Shown here in pieces: positions 26,837 to 35,938 of a stretch of DNA of 64,000 nucleotides. This stretch comes from Aureisphaera galaxeae. Lineage in GTDB: Bacteria > Bacteroidota > Bacteroidia > Flavobacteriales > Flavobacteriaceae. The first letter of the stretch is position 1; every line of letters begins with the position of its first letter. The position numbers were made by a program, and so were the translations under genes. The stretch covers positions 496,001-560,000 of the forward strand of contig NZ_JAQQTF010000004.1 in NCBI RefSeq assembly GCF_028561275.1, given 5' to 3'. The notes under the pieces are model-generated. The model ran no database searches, was not told the origin of the DNA, and saw nothing but the letters and a program-made list of their open reading frames with translations.

Positions 26837-27649
26837 ATGAGAATCTTAACCCGAGGAGAATATTACGGAAACCAAAATTCAGAGAGCTCATTTAATGGGG
26901 TGTTGTTATCTCAATACACTTACACGGCAGATAGAACGGATTGGCATTACCATGAAAATCCGTATTTCATGTATGTATTGCAAGGCAATATGAAGGACTG
27001 CAATACAAAGACGAAAACCCTTTGTCCTTCGGGGAGCCTTATGTTCAACAACTGGCAGGAAGCGCATTTCGGTTCCAAACATTCGGAGAGGGCCAGTGGG
27101 TTTCATCTCGAATTTGAGAAGAATTGGCTCAAGGAAAAGGGAATCCCTTTACAAGTGTGGGAGGGAAGTCAACTTATTCATAATCCGCAAATACACTTTC
27201 TATTTGCACAACTATATCGCGAATTTCTTATATCGGATACATTTAGTGAGGTATCGGTAGAAGTTCTGTTGGTTCAAATATGCGATGCCTTAAGTGAGAT
27301 AAAACATATAGATTCGCTCCAGAATCCCATTTGGGTGGATCAGTTAAAAGAGCTACTGCACTATGATACGGCTGCATTAAGCCTCGATTATCTATCCAAC
27401 GAACTGAATGTACATCCCGTACACCTTTCGAGAGCTGCGCCCAAGTACCTTTCCATGAGTCTTGGAGAATACATGAGACAACAGAAACTGAAAAGGACAA
27501 TTCCCCTTTTATTAGATTCATCAATCAAATTAACGGAAATAGCCTATCAAGCTGGTTTTTCGGATCAGAGTCACTTTAACCGTGTCTTTAAATCCCATTT
27601 TCATACGAATCCAAGTACTTTCCGAAAAATGGTCAAGAAAAGCGGTTGA
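26837..27649 (+). CDS. AraC-family regulator with cupin sensor
   Basis: A 270-residue regulator: N-terminal cupin-like domain (about 20-110; WHYHENPYFMYVLQGNM and an FNNWQEAH strand) and C-terminal double helix-turn-helix (about 168-268; AYQAGFSDQSHFNRVFKSHFHTNPSTFR). The cupin probably binds a small ligand. It lies 65 bases before a beta-lactamase-fold hydrolase gene, a candidate target. Confidence 0.9.
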   Translation: MRILTRGEYYGNQNSESSFNGVLLSQYTYTADRTDWHYHENPYFMYVLQGNMKDCNTKTKTLCPSGSLMFNNWQEAHFGSKHSERASGFHLEFEKNWLKEKGIPLQVWEGSQLIHNPQIHFLFAQLYREFLISDTFSEVSVEVLLVQICDALSEIKHIDSLQNPIWVDQLKELLHYDTAALSLDYLSNELNVHPVHLSRAAPKYLSMSLGEYMRQQKLKRTIPLLLDSSIKLTEIAYQAGFSDQSHFNRVFKSHFHTNPSTFRKMVKKSG

Positions 27650-27686
27650 TGTTAATCTGATACAATTTTTAATAATTCTGCCTTTC

Positions 27687-27694
27687 TAACTTTG
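27687..27694 (+). promoter_or_regulatory. -7 element TAACTTTG
   Basis: Exact TAnnTTTG match, 20 bases before the ATG at 27715. This promoter lacks the TTTNNY extension. Confidence 0.5.
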
Positions 27695-27714
27695 CGACTC
27701 AAATCCTATATACC

Positions 27715-29433
27715 ATGCGTACATACCTAGCAATTTTAGTATTTATGTCCCTATCCGTAGTAATGAGTTGTGCACAAAGCGAAAGGCAAGACTATCAAGG
27801 AGAGTGGATTGGCTTTTTACCCAATAAGAACAGCTTCAATTTTACGGTTACCTTAGAGAAATTAGAAAACCAAGCTTATCATCTTACCATTGCCAATGAC
27901 GGTGTTCTTATAGATGAAAAGATAAAGTCCTCTAACGCTAACGGCGTACTGTTCAATATGGATGAGCAGCTGTCTTTCGATCTAGAAAATGATCCAGATG
28001 GAGAAGGACTCACAGGGTTCATTAAAACCGGGAAACTTTTGTATCGCATGAATATACCCAAGGTAGGCGAGAACAAATTTGAGGGTGCTTGGAATCCATT
28101 TATGCTGAACAATGGCTTGCAGTCCGACGATATTATGCTTTATGTTGAACATACCGAGGGAGACAATATGATAGCCTATCCTTTTTTAGGAGACCAACGG
28201 TTTAGAGGAACATGGACCGCGGGCTTTAATCGCCAAGGGAATTTACTCTCATTTAGGGACACGAATACCGGGTTTAATTTTCGCGCTACCCTGTTAGAGA
28301 ACACCATTGAACTTGAGATTTTATTGGTTAATGCCTTGGTCGCGCAAACTAGTTTAACCCATACCAACGATGGATGGGAATATAGTTCAAATCCTGTGGA
28401 TCAATCTCCGAATACCCATACCCCAGCACTATTAAACGATGGGTGGGTCACGGCCAATTGTAGTGAATATGGAATCGATACGGGAGAATTGCAACGAATG
28501 ATCGATAGCATTCATGCCAACGCATTGGTAAACACACATAGCGTTTTAATAGCCAAGGATCACAAATTGGTATTCGAAACGTATTTTGATGGTTTTAATG
28601 CCCATATTCCACATGACTTGCGCTCTGCTTCCAAGAGTATCTCTTCCGCGATGATTGGTATTGCGATTCAGGATAATGTGCTAAAAAGTGTCGATGAGAA
28701 TTTGTACGACTTCATTCCCAAGGATTATGAATATACTCTGGACTCATTGAAATCCAAGATAAAACTGAAGGATTTACTCACAATGAGCTCGGGATTCGAT
28801 GTAAATAACCTAGCCTCTGAAGATTACTATCAAAACCCAGAGAACCCTAATAATTGGCTCACATCCGTTCTTGAGGCACCTGTGATACATGAACCGGGGA
28901 CTTATGCCGATTATGGGTCTGCCAATCCTTTCTTGCTTGGAGTGTGCTTGAATGAACGTTTGAATAAACCCCTTGAAGTATACATGGATGAAAAGCTCTT
29001 CGCTCCTTTGGGGATTACGAACTATATCAATCAGACAGATGATACTGGGGTTACGCCCTATTTCGGGGGAGGGATGCTTTTAACATCCCGTGACTTGCTG
29101 AAATTTGGGCAACTTTATCTTAACAAGGGCCAATGGAATGGAACACAGATCATCCCTGAAGCTTGGGTGGAGGAATCGTTTCAAAAGCATGTGCAATTAC
29201 AGGATGTAAGGGATAAAAACCATTATGGATATCAATGGTGGCATGATACGTATGAAATCAATGGTAAGGCTATAGCAACCATCGAAGCTCGGGGCGCGGG
29301 AGGACAGTTTATCTTTATCATTCCCGAGTTGGATTCGGTTGTGGTCATCACTTCGGGTAATTTCAGGAACCGTAAAGGCAATCAGCCCAGGGATATTTTA
29401 AATGGGTTTCTACTTCCGGCGCTGCTCAATTAA
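27715..29433 (+). CDS. Beta-lactamase-fold serine hydrolase lipoprotein
   Basis: A 572-residue lipoprotein (lipobox VVMSC, Cys19) with an N-terminal beta domain (about 25-245) and a class C beta-lactamase/esterase domain (about 250-570). Catalytic SASK gives Ser304 and Lys307, and Tyr400 lies in YGSAN. The usual KTG/HxG strand is represented by ARGAGG. The N-terminal extension is about 200 residues longer than simple EstB-like enzymes. Likely a periplasmic or surface esterase/peptidase rather than a drug-resistance enzyme. Downstream of an AraC regulator. Confidence 0.85.
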   Translation: MRTYLAILVFMSLSVVMSCAQSERQDYQGEWIGFLPNKNSFNFTVTLEKLENQAYHLTIANDGVLIDEKIKSSNANGVLFNMDEQLSFDLENDPDGEGLTGFIKTGKLLYRMNIPKVGENKFEGAWNPFMLNNGLQSDDIMLYVEHTEGDNMIAYPFLGDQRFRGTWTAGFNRQGNLLSFRDTNTGFNFRATLLENTIELEILLVNALVAQTSLTHTNDGWEYSSNPVDQSPNTHTPALLNDGWVTANCSEYGIDTGELQRMIDSIHANALVNTHSVLIAKDHKLVFETYFDGFNAHIPHDLRSASKSISSAMIGIAIQDNVLKSVDENLYDFIPKDYEYTLDSLKSKIKLKDLLTMSSGFDVNNLASEDYYQNPENPNNWLTSVLEAPVIHEPGTYADYGSANPFLLGVCLNERLNKPLEVYMDEKLFAPLGITNYINQTDDTGVTPYFGGGMLLTSRDLLKFGQLYLNKGQWNGTQIIPEAWVEESFQKHVQLQDVRDKNHYGYQWWHDTYEINGKAIATIEARGAGGQFIFIIPELDSVVVITSGNFRNRKGNQPRDILNGFLLPALLN

Positions 29434-29440
29434 AAAAGGA

Positions 29441-29454
29441 GTTTGCTATCTTAG
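29441..29454 (+). promoter_or_regulatory. Promoter core GTTTGC-TATCTTAG
   Basis: TATCTTAG (29447-29454), starting 8 bases after the hydrolase stop and ending 23 bases before the ATG at 29478. Confidence 0.55.
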
Positions 29455-29477
29455 TAAGATCGTTTATTCCTATTGTT

Positions 29478-29957
29478 ATGAATGAAATCGTATTAAGATC
29501 TGCCACCTTAGAAGACCTAGACGTACTACTGGAATTTGAGCAGGGCATTATTACTGCAGAGCGACCTTTCGAACCTACATTAAAGTCCGAACGAATCAGT
29601 TATTACAACATTAAGAGCTTTATTCCAGCAGATGATGTTGAGGTGGTCGTGGCGTGCATCGCAGATGAAATCATTGGTTCTGGGTATGTGAAAATCGAAA
29701 AATCGAAATCCTTTCAAAAGTTCGATTACCATGCGTATATCGGATTTATGTTCGTAAGGCCAGAGCATCGGGGTAAAGGCGTGAACCAATTGCTTATGGA
29801 TAAGATGTTGCTTTGGGCGAAAGAGAAGAACTTAACCGAAGTTCGACTGGAAGTATATAACGACAATGCACCCGCCATTAGAGCCTATGAAAAAGCAGGC
29901 TTTAGGAAGCACATGATCGAGATGCGTTTGGATGTGGGTGAAAACACCGTGGAATAA
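29478..29957 (+). CDS. GNAT N-acetyltransferase
   Basis: A 159-residue protein with a full GNAT fold: IGFMFVRPEHRGKGVNQLLMDKML is motif A with the acetyl-CoA loop RGKGVN, and NDNAPAIRAYEKAGF is motif B. Substrate unknown. Own promoter. Confidence 0.9.
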   Translation: MNEIVLRSATLEDLDVLLEFEQGIITAERPFEPTLKSERISYYNIKSFIPADDVEVVVACIADEIIGSGYVKIEKSKSFQKFDYHAYIGFMFVRPEHRGKGVNQLLMDKMLLWAKEKNLTEVRLEVYNDNAPAIRAYEKAGFRKHMIEMRLDVGENTVE

Positions 29958-30050
29958 TGCTTCCTGACCCTATATTTATGAGATTAGTATCCATTGTTTG
30001 AAAGTAACGATTCCATTACAGAATAAATGTCCTTAGCTATCAGCTGAAAA

Positions 30051-30749
30051 ATGGAAGAAAAGGAAAAACCACGACTGGCGCGATTAACAGCCATCATTAC
30101 ACAGTTACAATCGAAAAGATTGGTGACCGCCAATTACTTGGCCGAAAAGCACAATGTAAGCGTTCGGACCATTTATCGGGACATTCGAACCCTAGAAAAA
30201 TCCGGAATTCCAATTGTAACGGAAGAGGGTAGAGGCTATTCCATTATGGAAGGGTATCATCTTCCTCCTGTCCTGTTTACCGAAGATGAAGCCAATGCTT
30301 TAATCACAGTAGAGCAATTGGTACTTAAGAATAAAGATGAGTCCCTTGTGGAAAATGTATCCAGTGCTTTGGAAAAAATAAAGTCCATTCTAAGGTATTC
30401 CCAAAAAGGTAATGCCGATTTACTGGCAGACCGAATCTACTTTGGAGGCAATAACAAGCAGGAGAAGACAAGTAATAATCTTATGAAGATTCAGTCTGCG
30501 ATCATTCATTTTCAGGTCGTACGGATCGATTATGTGTCTTTAGAGCAAAAACAAACCACACGGGACATCGAGCCGTTTGCCATCTACAGTATCAATGGAA
30601 ACTTCCTCCTCATAGCTTTTTGCCGATTACGGGAAGACTTTAGGGCATTCCGAATCGATTTCATAGAAAAATTGATTACCCTAAACGAAGCCTTCACCCC
30701 ACATAAGATGACACTGCAAGAGTATTTTGAAAAATATGTGAAGGCCTAA
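30051..30749 (+). CDS. YafY/WYL-domain transcriptional regulator
   Basis: A 232-residue regulator: N-terminal DeoR-type helix-turn-helix (about 8-65, VSVRTIYRDIRTLEKSGIPI) and a C-terminal WYL domain (about 145-215) whose diagnostic tripeptide is degenerate (FLL in NGNFLLIAFCRLREDFRAFRID). WYL domains sense ligands, often nucleic acids or small molecules. The stop is followed by a TGACA/TGTCA inverted repeat and a small membrane gene, probably its target. Confidence 0.9.
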   Translation: MEEKEKPRLARLTAIITQLQSKRLVTANYLAEKHNVSVRTIYRDIRTLEKSGIPIVTEEGRGYSIMEGYHLPPVLFTEDEANALITVEQLVLKNKDESLVENVSSALEKIKSILRYSQKGNADLLADRIYFGGNNKQEKTSNNLMKIQSAIIHFQVVRIDYVSLEQKQTTRDIEPFAIYSINGNFLLIAFCRLREDFRAFRIDFIEKLITLNEAFTPHKMTLQEYFEKYVKA

Positions 30750-30758
30750 ATTTACCCC

Positions 30759-30793
30759 TGACACAGGGCTGTCACATTCGCCATGTATGTTTG
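30759..30793 (+). promoter_or_regulatory. Operator-like inverted repeat with -7 element TATGTTTG
   Basis: TGACA (30759-30763) and TGTCA (30770-30774) form an inverted repeat with a 6-base spacer, just upstream of TATGTTTG (30786-30793), itself 28 bases before the ATG at 30822. The repeat would cover the -33 region, as expected for an operator. Assignment to the YafY protein is by position. Confidence 0.55.
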
Positions 30794-30821
30794 CGCTATA
30801 AACGTATAAAAGCAAATAAAA

Positions 30822-31199
30822 ATGGAAATTTTCAAAATCATTATCCTTTCATTGTCAAGTCTTTTGTTGGTCTTTGTGGGAATCTCACGACTAAGCAATC
30901 CTATAAAAACCTATTTGAAGAGTTCTGGGATTCGGTTAGAAAATGATGTCAACCTATTAAACGAAATGAGAGGAGTAAGTGTTGTGATGCTCTGTGGCGG
31001 AATTCTAACAGCATTGGGAGCAATGTTCTCGATTTTTTCTTTCACCTCGCATGTAATTGCGGCACTCATCTTCTTGGGCTTTGCATTGGGGAGGATTATT
31101 AGCATGACGGCAGATGGCAAACCGAACAAGCAAATCACCCAGGGGATCGCGTTCGAGGTAGTTTTAGGAGCGGCAAATGTGCTAGGATTGCTTCTGTAA
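30822..31199 (+). CDS. DUF4345-like membrane protein
   Basis: A 125-residue protein with four membrane segments (about 4-22, 50-72, 75-90, 105-124). GIRLENDVNLLNEMRG after the first helix fits DUF4345 as I know it. Function unknown. Sits behind the YafY gene and its likely operator, so probably the regulated target. Confidence 0.75.
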   Translation: MEIFKIIILSLSSLLLVFVGISRLSNPIKTYLKSSGIRLENDVNLLNEMRGVSVVMLCGGILTALGAMFSIFSFTSHVIAALIFLGFALGRIISMTADGKPNKQITQGIAFEVVLGAANVLGLLL

Positions 31200-31217
31200 C
31201 GAAGAATACTAATCCCG

Positions 31218-31231
31218 TTTTGTTATCTTGA
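31218..31231 (+). promoter_or_regulatory. Promoter core TTTTGT-TATCTTGA
   Basis: TATCTTGA (31224-31231) preceded by TTTTGT, ahead of the serine hydrolase at 31296. Confidence 0.55.
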
Positions 31232-31295
31232 GGTCGGACAATCATGTTTTTAACAGGACATAGACCTAAGCTTTATGTCTTTAAAATGTAAGAGA

Positions 31296-32414
31296 ATGAA
31301 ATTCAGATACATCGTATTACTATGTATACTAATCGGTTGTAAAACGAATAGTCAGGATGAACATACCGATGAAACCGACCCGATAGAAATTTCAATAAAG
31401 AAACATGCGGATTCATTGCTGGTTATACCTGAGATCACTGCTGTGTCAATTGGGGTTTACAAAGATGGTAAAGCCTATACCAAACACTTTGGTGAATTGG
31501 ACAGGGGAAAAGGTAATACACCAACAGATAGCACCATATATGAGATTGCGTCGGTGAGCAAAAGCTTTACGGGATTACTTGTTGCACAGGCCGTTCTAGA
31601 TAAAAAGTTGAGTTTAGAAGACGACATAAGGGATTATTTAAATGAGGATTATCCTAATTTGGAGTACAACGGTAATCCTATAAGAATTAAACATCTTATG
31701 AGTCACACAAGCCGATTACCAAGATTTTTACCAACTAGTATAAACTCTTTATTCGAAAATATTGATGAAACACTCCCGTTTCGAATTTATGAAATCAATC
31801 AGCAGTATAGCAAGAAGAAGTTCTTAACAGACTTACTTGCAGTGCAGATTGATACCATACCCGGAATAACGTACGAATATTCCAATGCCGATGTAGAATT
31901 GATGGCTGGCATATTGGAAAATATTTACGGTACTTCCTATGAAAGTCTTATTGAAAAGTATATCACCAATGTGGCAACTATGCGGGACACGAAAGTAAAT
32001 TTAACCGAGAATCAATCAGAAAGATTGGCAAACGGTTACGGCGAGACAGGTAAAAGAACACCGCACTTTGCGAATACCTTATGGGGATCTAGTGGAGGAC
32101 TGAAATCTACGATGTCCGATTTAATAAATTATATGGAGTTTCAACTGGATGAATACAATAGTTTGGTGGTAGAATCACATAGGTCCATATATCGAAACGA
32201 ACATTTGGAAATCGGGTATTTAATCCCCATTTACAATGATGAAATAGATGGTAAGAACTATGGCATTCATGGAGGTGCATATGGCACTCAGAATTGGTTT
32301 GCTGTGATCCCGAAACATAATTTGGGTATTTCTATAATTACGAATCAAAGCGGACCACAAACGTATGGGCAATTATTGAGAACTATGAATGCTATTTTAG
32401 GCGATATTAGATAA
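31296..32414 (+). CDS. Class C beta-lactamase-fold serine hydrolase lipoprotein
   Basis: A 372-residue lipoprotein counted from the ATG at 31296, which gives a compact lipobox (CILIGC, Cys15); another ATG lies seven codons upstream. Catalytic SVSK gives Ser86 and Lys89, YSNAD the tyrosine motif, and HGGAYG stands in for the third motif. Close to the EstB/AmpC/D-aminopeptidase group. Likely envelope esterase or peptidase. One of three such enzymes in the window. Confidence 0.88.
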   Translation: MKFRYIVLLCILIGCKTNSQDEHTDETDPIEISIKKHADSLLVIPEITAVSIGVYKDGKAYTKHFGELDRGKGNTPTDSTIYEIASVSKSFTGLLVAQAVLDKKLSLEDDIRDYLNEDYPNLEYNGNPIRIKHLMSHTSRLPRFLPTSINSLFENIDETLPFRIYEINQQYSKKKFLTDLLAVQIDTIPGITYEYSNADVELMAGILENIYGTSYESLIEKYITNVATMRDTKVNLTENQSERLANGYGETGKRTPHFANTLWGSSGGLKSTMSDLINYMEFQLDEYNSLVVESHRSIYRNEHLEIGYLIPIYNDEIDGKNYGIHGGAYGTQNWFAVIPKHNLGISIITNQSGPQTYGQLLRTMNAILGDIR

Positions 32415-32499
32415 AAAATCAATGTGATTGTTAGAATCGTTCGTAGGCCACCGTATAACAATAATTCCCTTCACCCGATCGCTATTCCTTATATTTGAG

Positions 32500-32507
32500 A
32501 TAGTAAT
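32500..32507 (+). promoter_or_regulatory. -7 element TATATTTG
   Basis: Exact TAnnTTTG match 15 bases before the ATG at 32523. Confidence 0.5.
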
Positions 32508-32522
32508 TATCGCAGAGCATTT

Positions 32523-32942
32523 ATGAAAAAGGGACTACTGTTCTTGATCTTTGTATGCATCACAACGATAGGGTATGGTTGTGATTGCAAAAATGGAAGC
32601 GTAGCACAAAATTTTAAAGCACATCAAGTGGTTATCACGGCCGAGGTCATTGGTCTGTCAAAAGTCTTTTACAGGGATGATGTTTATAGAATACAGGTAG
32701 AACTAAAGGTAACGGAGAGCTTTAAAGGCGGGAAATCCGGCACTATAAAAATAATTACAGGGAATGGGTATGGCGATTGCGGATTTCATTTCGAACAAGG
32801 AAATCGGTATTTGATTTTTGCCTCGCTCAGTGATGTTTATAGCGAGGGAGCCAAAGAAGAACTAACCGCTACCGTGTGTTCCCATACGGGATTGGTTGAC
32901 AAAAAATCTAAGCAAATAAAGGTTGTTCGCAACTTGATGTAA
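32523..32942 (+). CDS. Secreted netrin/TIMP-like (NTR) domain protein
   Basis: A 139-residue exported protein whose mature end after the signal peptide (cleavage near Gly19) would begin CDC, followed by KNGSVAQNF and a five-strand OB-type barrel with two further cysteines (GDCGFHF, TVCSHTG). The layout resembles bacterial NTR-like domains related to TIMP. In TIMPs the N-terminal Cys sits on the protease zinc; whether this one inhibits a protease is speculation. The metalloproteases at 11695 and 32996 are candidates only by presence. Confidence 0.6.
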   Translation: MKKGLLFLIFVCITTIGYGCDCKNGSVAQNFKAHQVVITAEVIGLSKVFYRDDVYRIQVELKVTESFKGGKSGTIKIITGNGYGDCGFHFEQGNRYLIFASLSDVYSEGAKEELTATVCSHTGLVDKKSKQIKVVRNLM

Positions 32943-32995
32943 ATCCTAATAAGTAAAAATGTCAATACCCTGTTTGAGTTGAGTACAAGACAAAA

Positions 32996-33544
32996 ATGAT
33001 GGATCAAAAAATAACCCTAAAATATATTATTGCCATAGCAGGGGCCGTTCTGTTTACATGGGTGCTGCATGAGTTCATGCATTGGGTAACCGCAGAGTTG
33101 CTGGGCTATGATTCTATCATGCGATTGAATTCCGTATCGACCATAGACGGAGGAGAACATGCTGGATGGGATGGAGTGTATACCTCGGCTTCGGGTCCGT
33201 TAATTACGATTCTTCAGGCCACCGTTGTTTTTTTGTATCTTAAGGCTAAAGGGTGGAATAAATGGGTCTATCCGCTTTTGTTCGTTCCCTTTTATATGAG
33301 ATTACTGGCTGGGATAATGAATTTTATGATGCCGAACGATGAAGGAAGAATTGGCGAATTTCTGGGAATTGGTCTCTTTACAATATCCATTGTAGTTTCC
33401 GGATTCTTGTTTTTTCTCGTATATAAAATATCAAGAAAATACGCACTCAATTGGAAGTTTCATCTTTGGACAACCCTTTGGGTCTTGTCGGCCAGTTCGA
33501 CGTTGATAATGGTGGACCAATTTTTCAGCATTAGAATTCTATAA
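32996..33544 (+). CDS. Small HEXXH membrane protein (M50-like)
   Basis: A 182-residue protein with about five membrane helices. The first helix contains HEFMH (His25, Glu26, His29), the zinc motif of intramembrane metalloproteases, and a second segment has SASGPL, as in the SGP region of M50/site-2-protease relatives. The third ligand could be Asp/Asn in MMPNDEGR (about residue 113). It is much shorter than standard M50 enzymes and lacks a PDZ domain. It may be a minimal intramembrane protease or a zinc-binding relative without activity. Confidence 0.65.
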   Translation: MMDQKITLKYIIAIAGAVLFTWVLHEFMHWVTAELLGYDSIMRLNSVSTIDGGEHAGWDGVYTSASGPLITILQATVVFLYLKAKGWNKWVYPLLFVPFYMRLLAGIMNFMMPNDEGRIGEFLGIGLFTISIVVSGFLFFLVYKISRKYALNWKFHLWTTLWVLSASSTLIMVDQFFSIRIL

Positions 33545-33560
33545 TAGTAAAACATGTATC

Positions 33561-33986
33561 ATGAAGAAAACAATACTCATAATCCTGCTCCTGTGTTGCT
33601 TCAGCTTGGATTCCTATGGACAGGATAAGGAAAAAATAGAAAGAGCAGCCCTAGATTATATCGAGGGGTTTTATGAAGGGGACACCACCAAGATTAAGAG
33701 AAGCATTCATCCAGACTTGTCCAAATTAGGGTATGGCAGTAGTAGCGGCGGATCTAAAGAACATATCATGACCTACGAAAGGGCCATTGGTTTTGCACGC
33801 GATGTGGCTGGCAATCCAGAATGGGCCGCACCCAAAGATGCCGTGAAGAAGATCGAAATCCTGGATGCCCAAGACAAGATTGCCTGCGTAAAGTTAACCC
33901 TCTATTGGGGGATCGACTATTTATTGATGGTAAAGTATGACGACAAGTGGATGATTAGTAAAGTCCTCTGGCAGTCTTTGGAATAA
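33561..33986 (+). CDS. Secreted NTF2-like protein (lumazine-binding-like)
   Basis: A 141-residue protein with signal peptide (1-21, ending DSYGQ) and an NTF2-like cone fold: ALDYIEGFYEGDTTKIKRSIHPDL and a final IACVKLTLYWGIDYLLMVKYDDKWMI-type sheet. It matches the putative lumazine-binding group common in Bacteroidota. No catalytic residues can be named. 16 bases after the HEXXH membrane gene, so probably cotranscribed. Confidence 0.8.
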   Translation: MKKTILIILLLCCFSLDSYGQDKEKIERAALDYIEGFYEGDTTKIKRSIHPDLSKLGYGSSSGGSKEHIMTYERAIGFARDVAGNPEWAAPKDAVKKIEILDAQDKIACVKLTLYWGIDYLLMVKYDDKWMISKVLWQSLE

Positions 33987-34017
33987 TTCAGTGCAAATTA
34001 TTTGAAATCGGGAGTGT

Positions 34018-34467
34018 ATGAGTTATGATTTAATGGTTTTTAATCCGAAATCAGCACCAAAATCTGAGCAGGAATTTTTGAAATGGTATGATCAACAAAC
34101 CGAATGGGAAGAAAACCATGCATATGACGATCCGAAGGTAAGCGCTGAAGAACTACGGAATTGGTTTTTGGAAATGATCTCTGATTTTCCAGCTATGAAC
34201 GGGCCTCATGCTCCGGCTGATATCGACGATAGGATAGATGATGAGAACATAACAGATTACAGTGTAGGAAAGGATGTAGTATATGCTGCATTCAGCTGGT
34301 CCATGGTCGAAAAGGCCTACCCAAAAATGCTGGAATTGGCGAAAAAGCATAAAGTTGGATTTTTTGATGCTAGCGGGGATGGGGATATTATGTTTCCCAA
34401 TGAAATGGGTGAATTGGTATCAATTAATAAACCAAAGGAGTCCAAGGCTTGGTGGAAATTCTGGTAA
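34018..34467 (+). CDS. Hypothetical protein of the MSYDLMVF type
   Basis: A 149-residue acidic, Trp-rich cytosolic protein opening MSYDLMVFNP and containing FPAMNGP. I know similar proteins from diverse bacteria, usually unnamed and in variable neighbourhoods. Function unknown. Confidence 0.7.
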   Translation: MSYDLMVFNPKSAPKSEQEFLKWYDQQTEWEENHAYDDPKVSAEELRNWFLEMISDFPAMNGPHAPADIDDRIDDENITDYSVGKDVVYAAFSWSMVEKAYPKMLELAKKHKVGFFDASGDGDIMFPNEMGELVSINKPKESKAWWKFW

Positions 34468-34525
34468 ATAGTAGTCGGATTGTGAAAATATTGAAACGCC
34501 AAAAATAATCTGTAACGCTCTGTAA

Positions 34526-35137
34526 ATGAGACGAGAATACAACCTATTAATTGTCATAAGAAAGCACTTCATTTGTATGCTGATAATGCTAAGTGGAGGC
34601 CATGCTTATAGTCAAAGTGAAACGGATTTGTCTCAGATTAAAGGAGTAGAAATTTTCTTATTCGAATCTGAATGCCGCAATGACCACTCCTACATAACAA
34701 AACTTGATCTTGAGGATTTGTTAAAAATGTATAAAGAAAAGAAGTCGCTAGCGACCCTACCCGATAATAAATGCCATTCCTATCTAGATCTTGACGAGTG
34801 TGCGGTGAGGTCTGAGGCCTTCCTCGCCAAGAGCGATATTGAGAATTTCGATTGGACACACAGTAAAATCACGCTAACGGAAAGTGGTATTCAGAAAATG
34901 AGAGAACAAAAAGTTCCTATTCAGAGTCTGCCCTTCGTGCTAAAATTGAACGGAGAAAGTATTTATGCGGGTCGATTTTGGAATATTTTTGCCTCGGGTA
35001 ACTGTGATAGGTTATGGATTTTGCAAAATCCCGGAGCAAAAGTGCTCCAAGTTGATTTTGGATTTGGCTCTCCCTGTGGGAGAGATCCAAGAACAGAAGA
35101 ATGGCGTATACAAAAAGCATTAGCTTCGAAAAAATAA
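34526..35137 (+). CDS. Secreted hypothetical protein
   Basis: A 203-residue exported protein with a long N-terminal signal (basic to residue 13, hydrophobic to about 28, ending HAYSQ). Five cysteines remain in the mature part (ECRNDHS, NKCHSYLDLDEC, GNCDRL, SPCGRD), enough for two disulfides. No family recognised. Stop is 3 bases before the next ATG. Confidence 0.65.
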   Translation: MRREYNLLIVIRKHFICMLIMLSGGHAYSQSETDLSQIKGVEIFLFESECRNDHSYITKLDLEDLLKMYKEKKSLATLPDNKCHSYLDLDECAVRSEAFLAKSDIENFDWTHSKITLTESGIQKMREQKVPIQSLPFVLKLNGESIYAGRFWNIFASGNCDRLWILQNPGAKVLQVDFGFGSPCGRDPRTEEWRIQKALASKK

Positions 35138-35140
35138 AGA

Positions 35141-35911
35141 ATGAAAATAAACATTACTCTCATGTATCTTCTCTTGTCCGTTGCGGCCATGAGTCAAACA
35201 AATCCTCAGGAATTGTACGAAGCGGGAAATTTGAATTTCAAGTCTGGAAATTTTGAAAAGGCCATTGAAAATTATACAGAACTAATGAATATGGTCGATG
35301 AAAAGTCGGTCCAAAAGACTTGCTACATTAATCGTGGGCTTTCCTACGACCGAATGAAATTGTATGATTTAGCAATTACAGATTTTACTGAGGCGATTAA
35401 GTTAGATAGCACCGATATGGCCTCATTTATAGACCGGGGACTCTCAAGAATGCATGCAGGTTATTTAGATAAGGCCAAGCAGGATTATAATTATGTAGTT
35501 TATAAAAACAATGATAAGAGAATGCTCGAAGCGGCATTGTATTGGTTGGCGCGAATTCATTATGCGGAGGGAGCATTTGAGAAAGTCATTCAAAATTGCG
35601 ACCAATACTTTAGGATCAACCCGAATGACCCCGAATTGTATTTCATTCGTGGAACCGCAAATGACATGCTTAGAAACTTCCAACAATCAATTTCTGACTA
35701 TGACAAGGCGATTGAAATCAAACCAAATTATGTTCAGGCCATAGCAAATCGTGGAACAGCAAAAATTAATCTTTTAACGGGAAGTGGAAATCTTCAACCC
35801 ACTAAAAAAGAAACAAAAGATGCTTGCAGGGATTTAAAAAAAGCAAAAGAGTTTGGAGACAGTTCGGTAGATGATTTGATCTTTGTCTATTGCGATAGAA
35901 AAAATAAATAA
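35141..35911 (+). CDS. Exported TPR protein
   Basis: A 256-residue protein with signal peptide (1-18) and about five tetratricopeptide repeats (24-57, 61-93, 95-128, 133-162, 168-200), e.g. SISDYDKAIEIKPNYVQAIANRGTAK. TPRs mediate protein contacts. It starts 3 bases after the preceding gene, so the two exported proteins are likely coupled and may act together. Confidence 0.85.
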   Translation: MKINITLMYLLLSVAAMSQTNPQELYEAGNLNFKSGNFEKAIENYTELMNMVDEKSVQKTCYINRGLSYDRMKLYDLAITDFTEAIKLDSTDMASFIDRGLSRMHAGYLDKAKQDYNYVVYKNNDKRMLEAALYWLARIHYAEGAFEKVIQNCDQYFRINPNDPELYFIRGTANDMLRNFQQSISDYDKAIEIKPNYVQAIANRGTAKINLLTGSGNLQPTKKETKDACRDLKKAKEFGDSSVDDLIFVYCDRKNK

Positions 35912-35938
35912 ATTCAATCAAAAATTGAGAGCCGGCCA

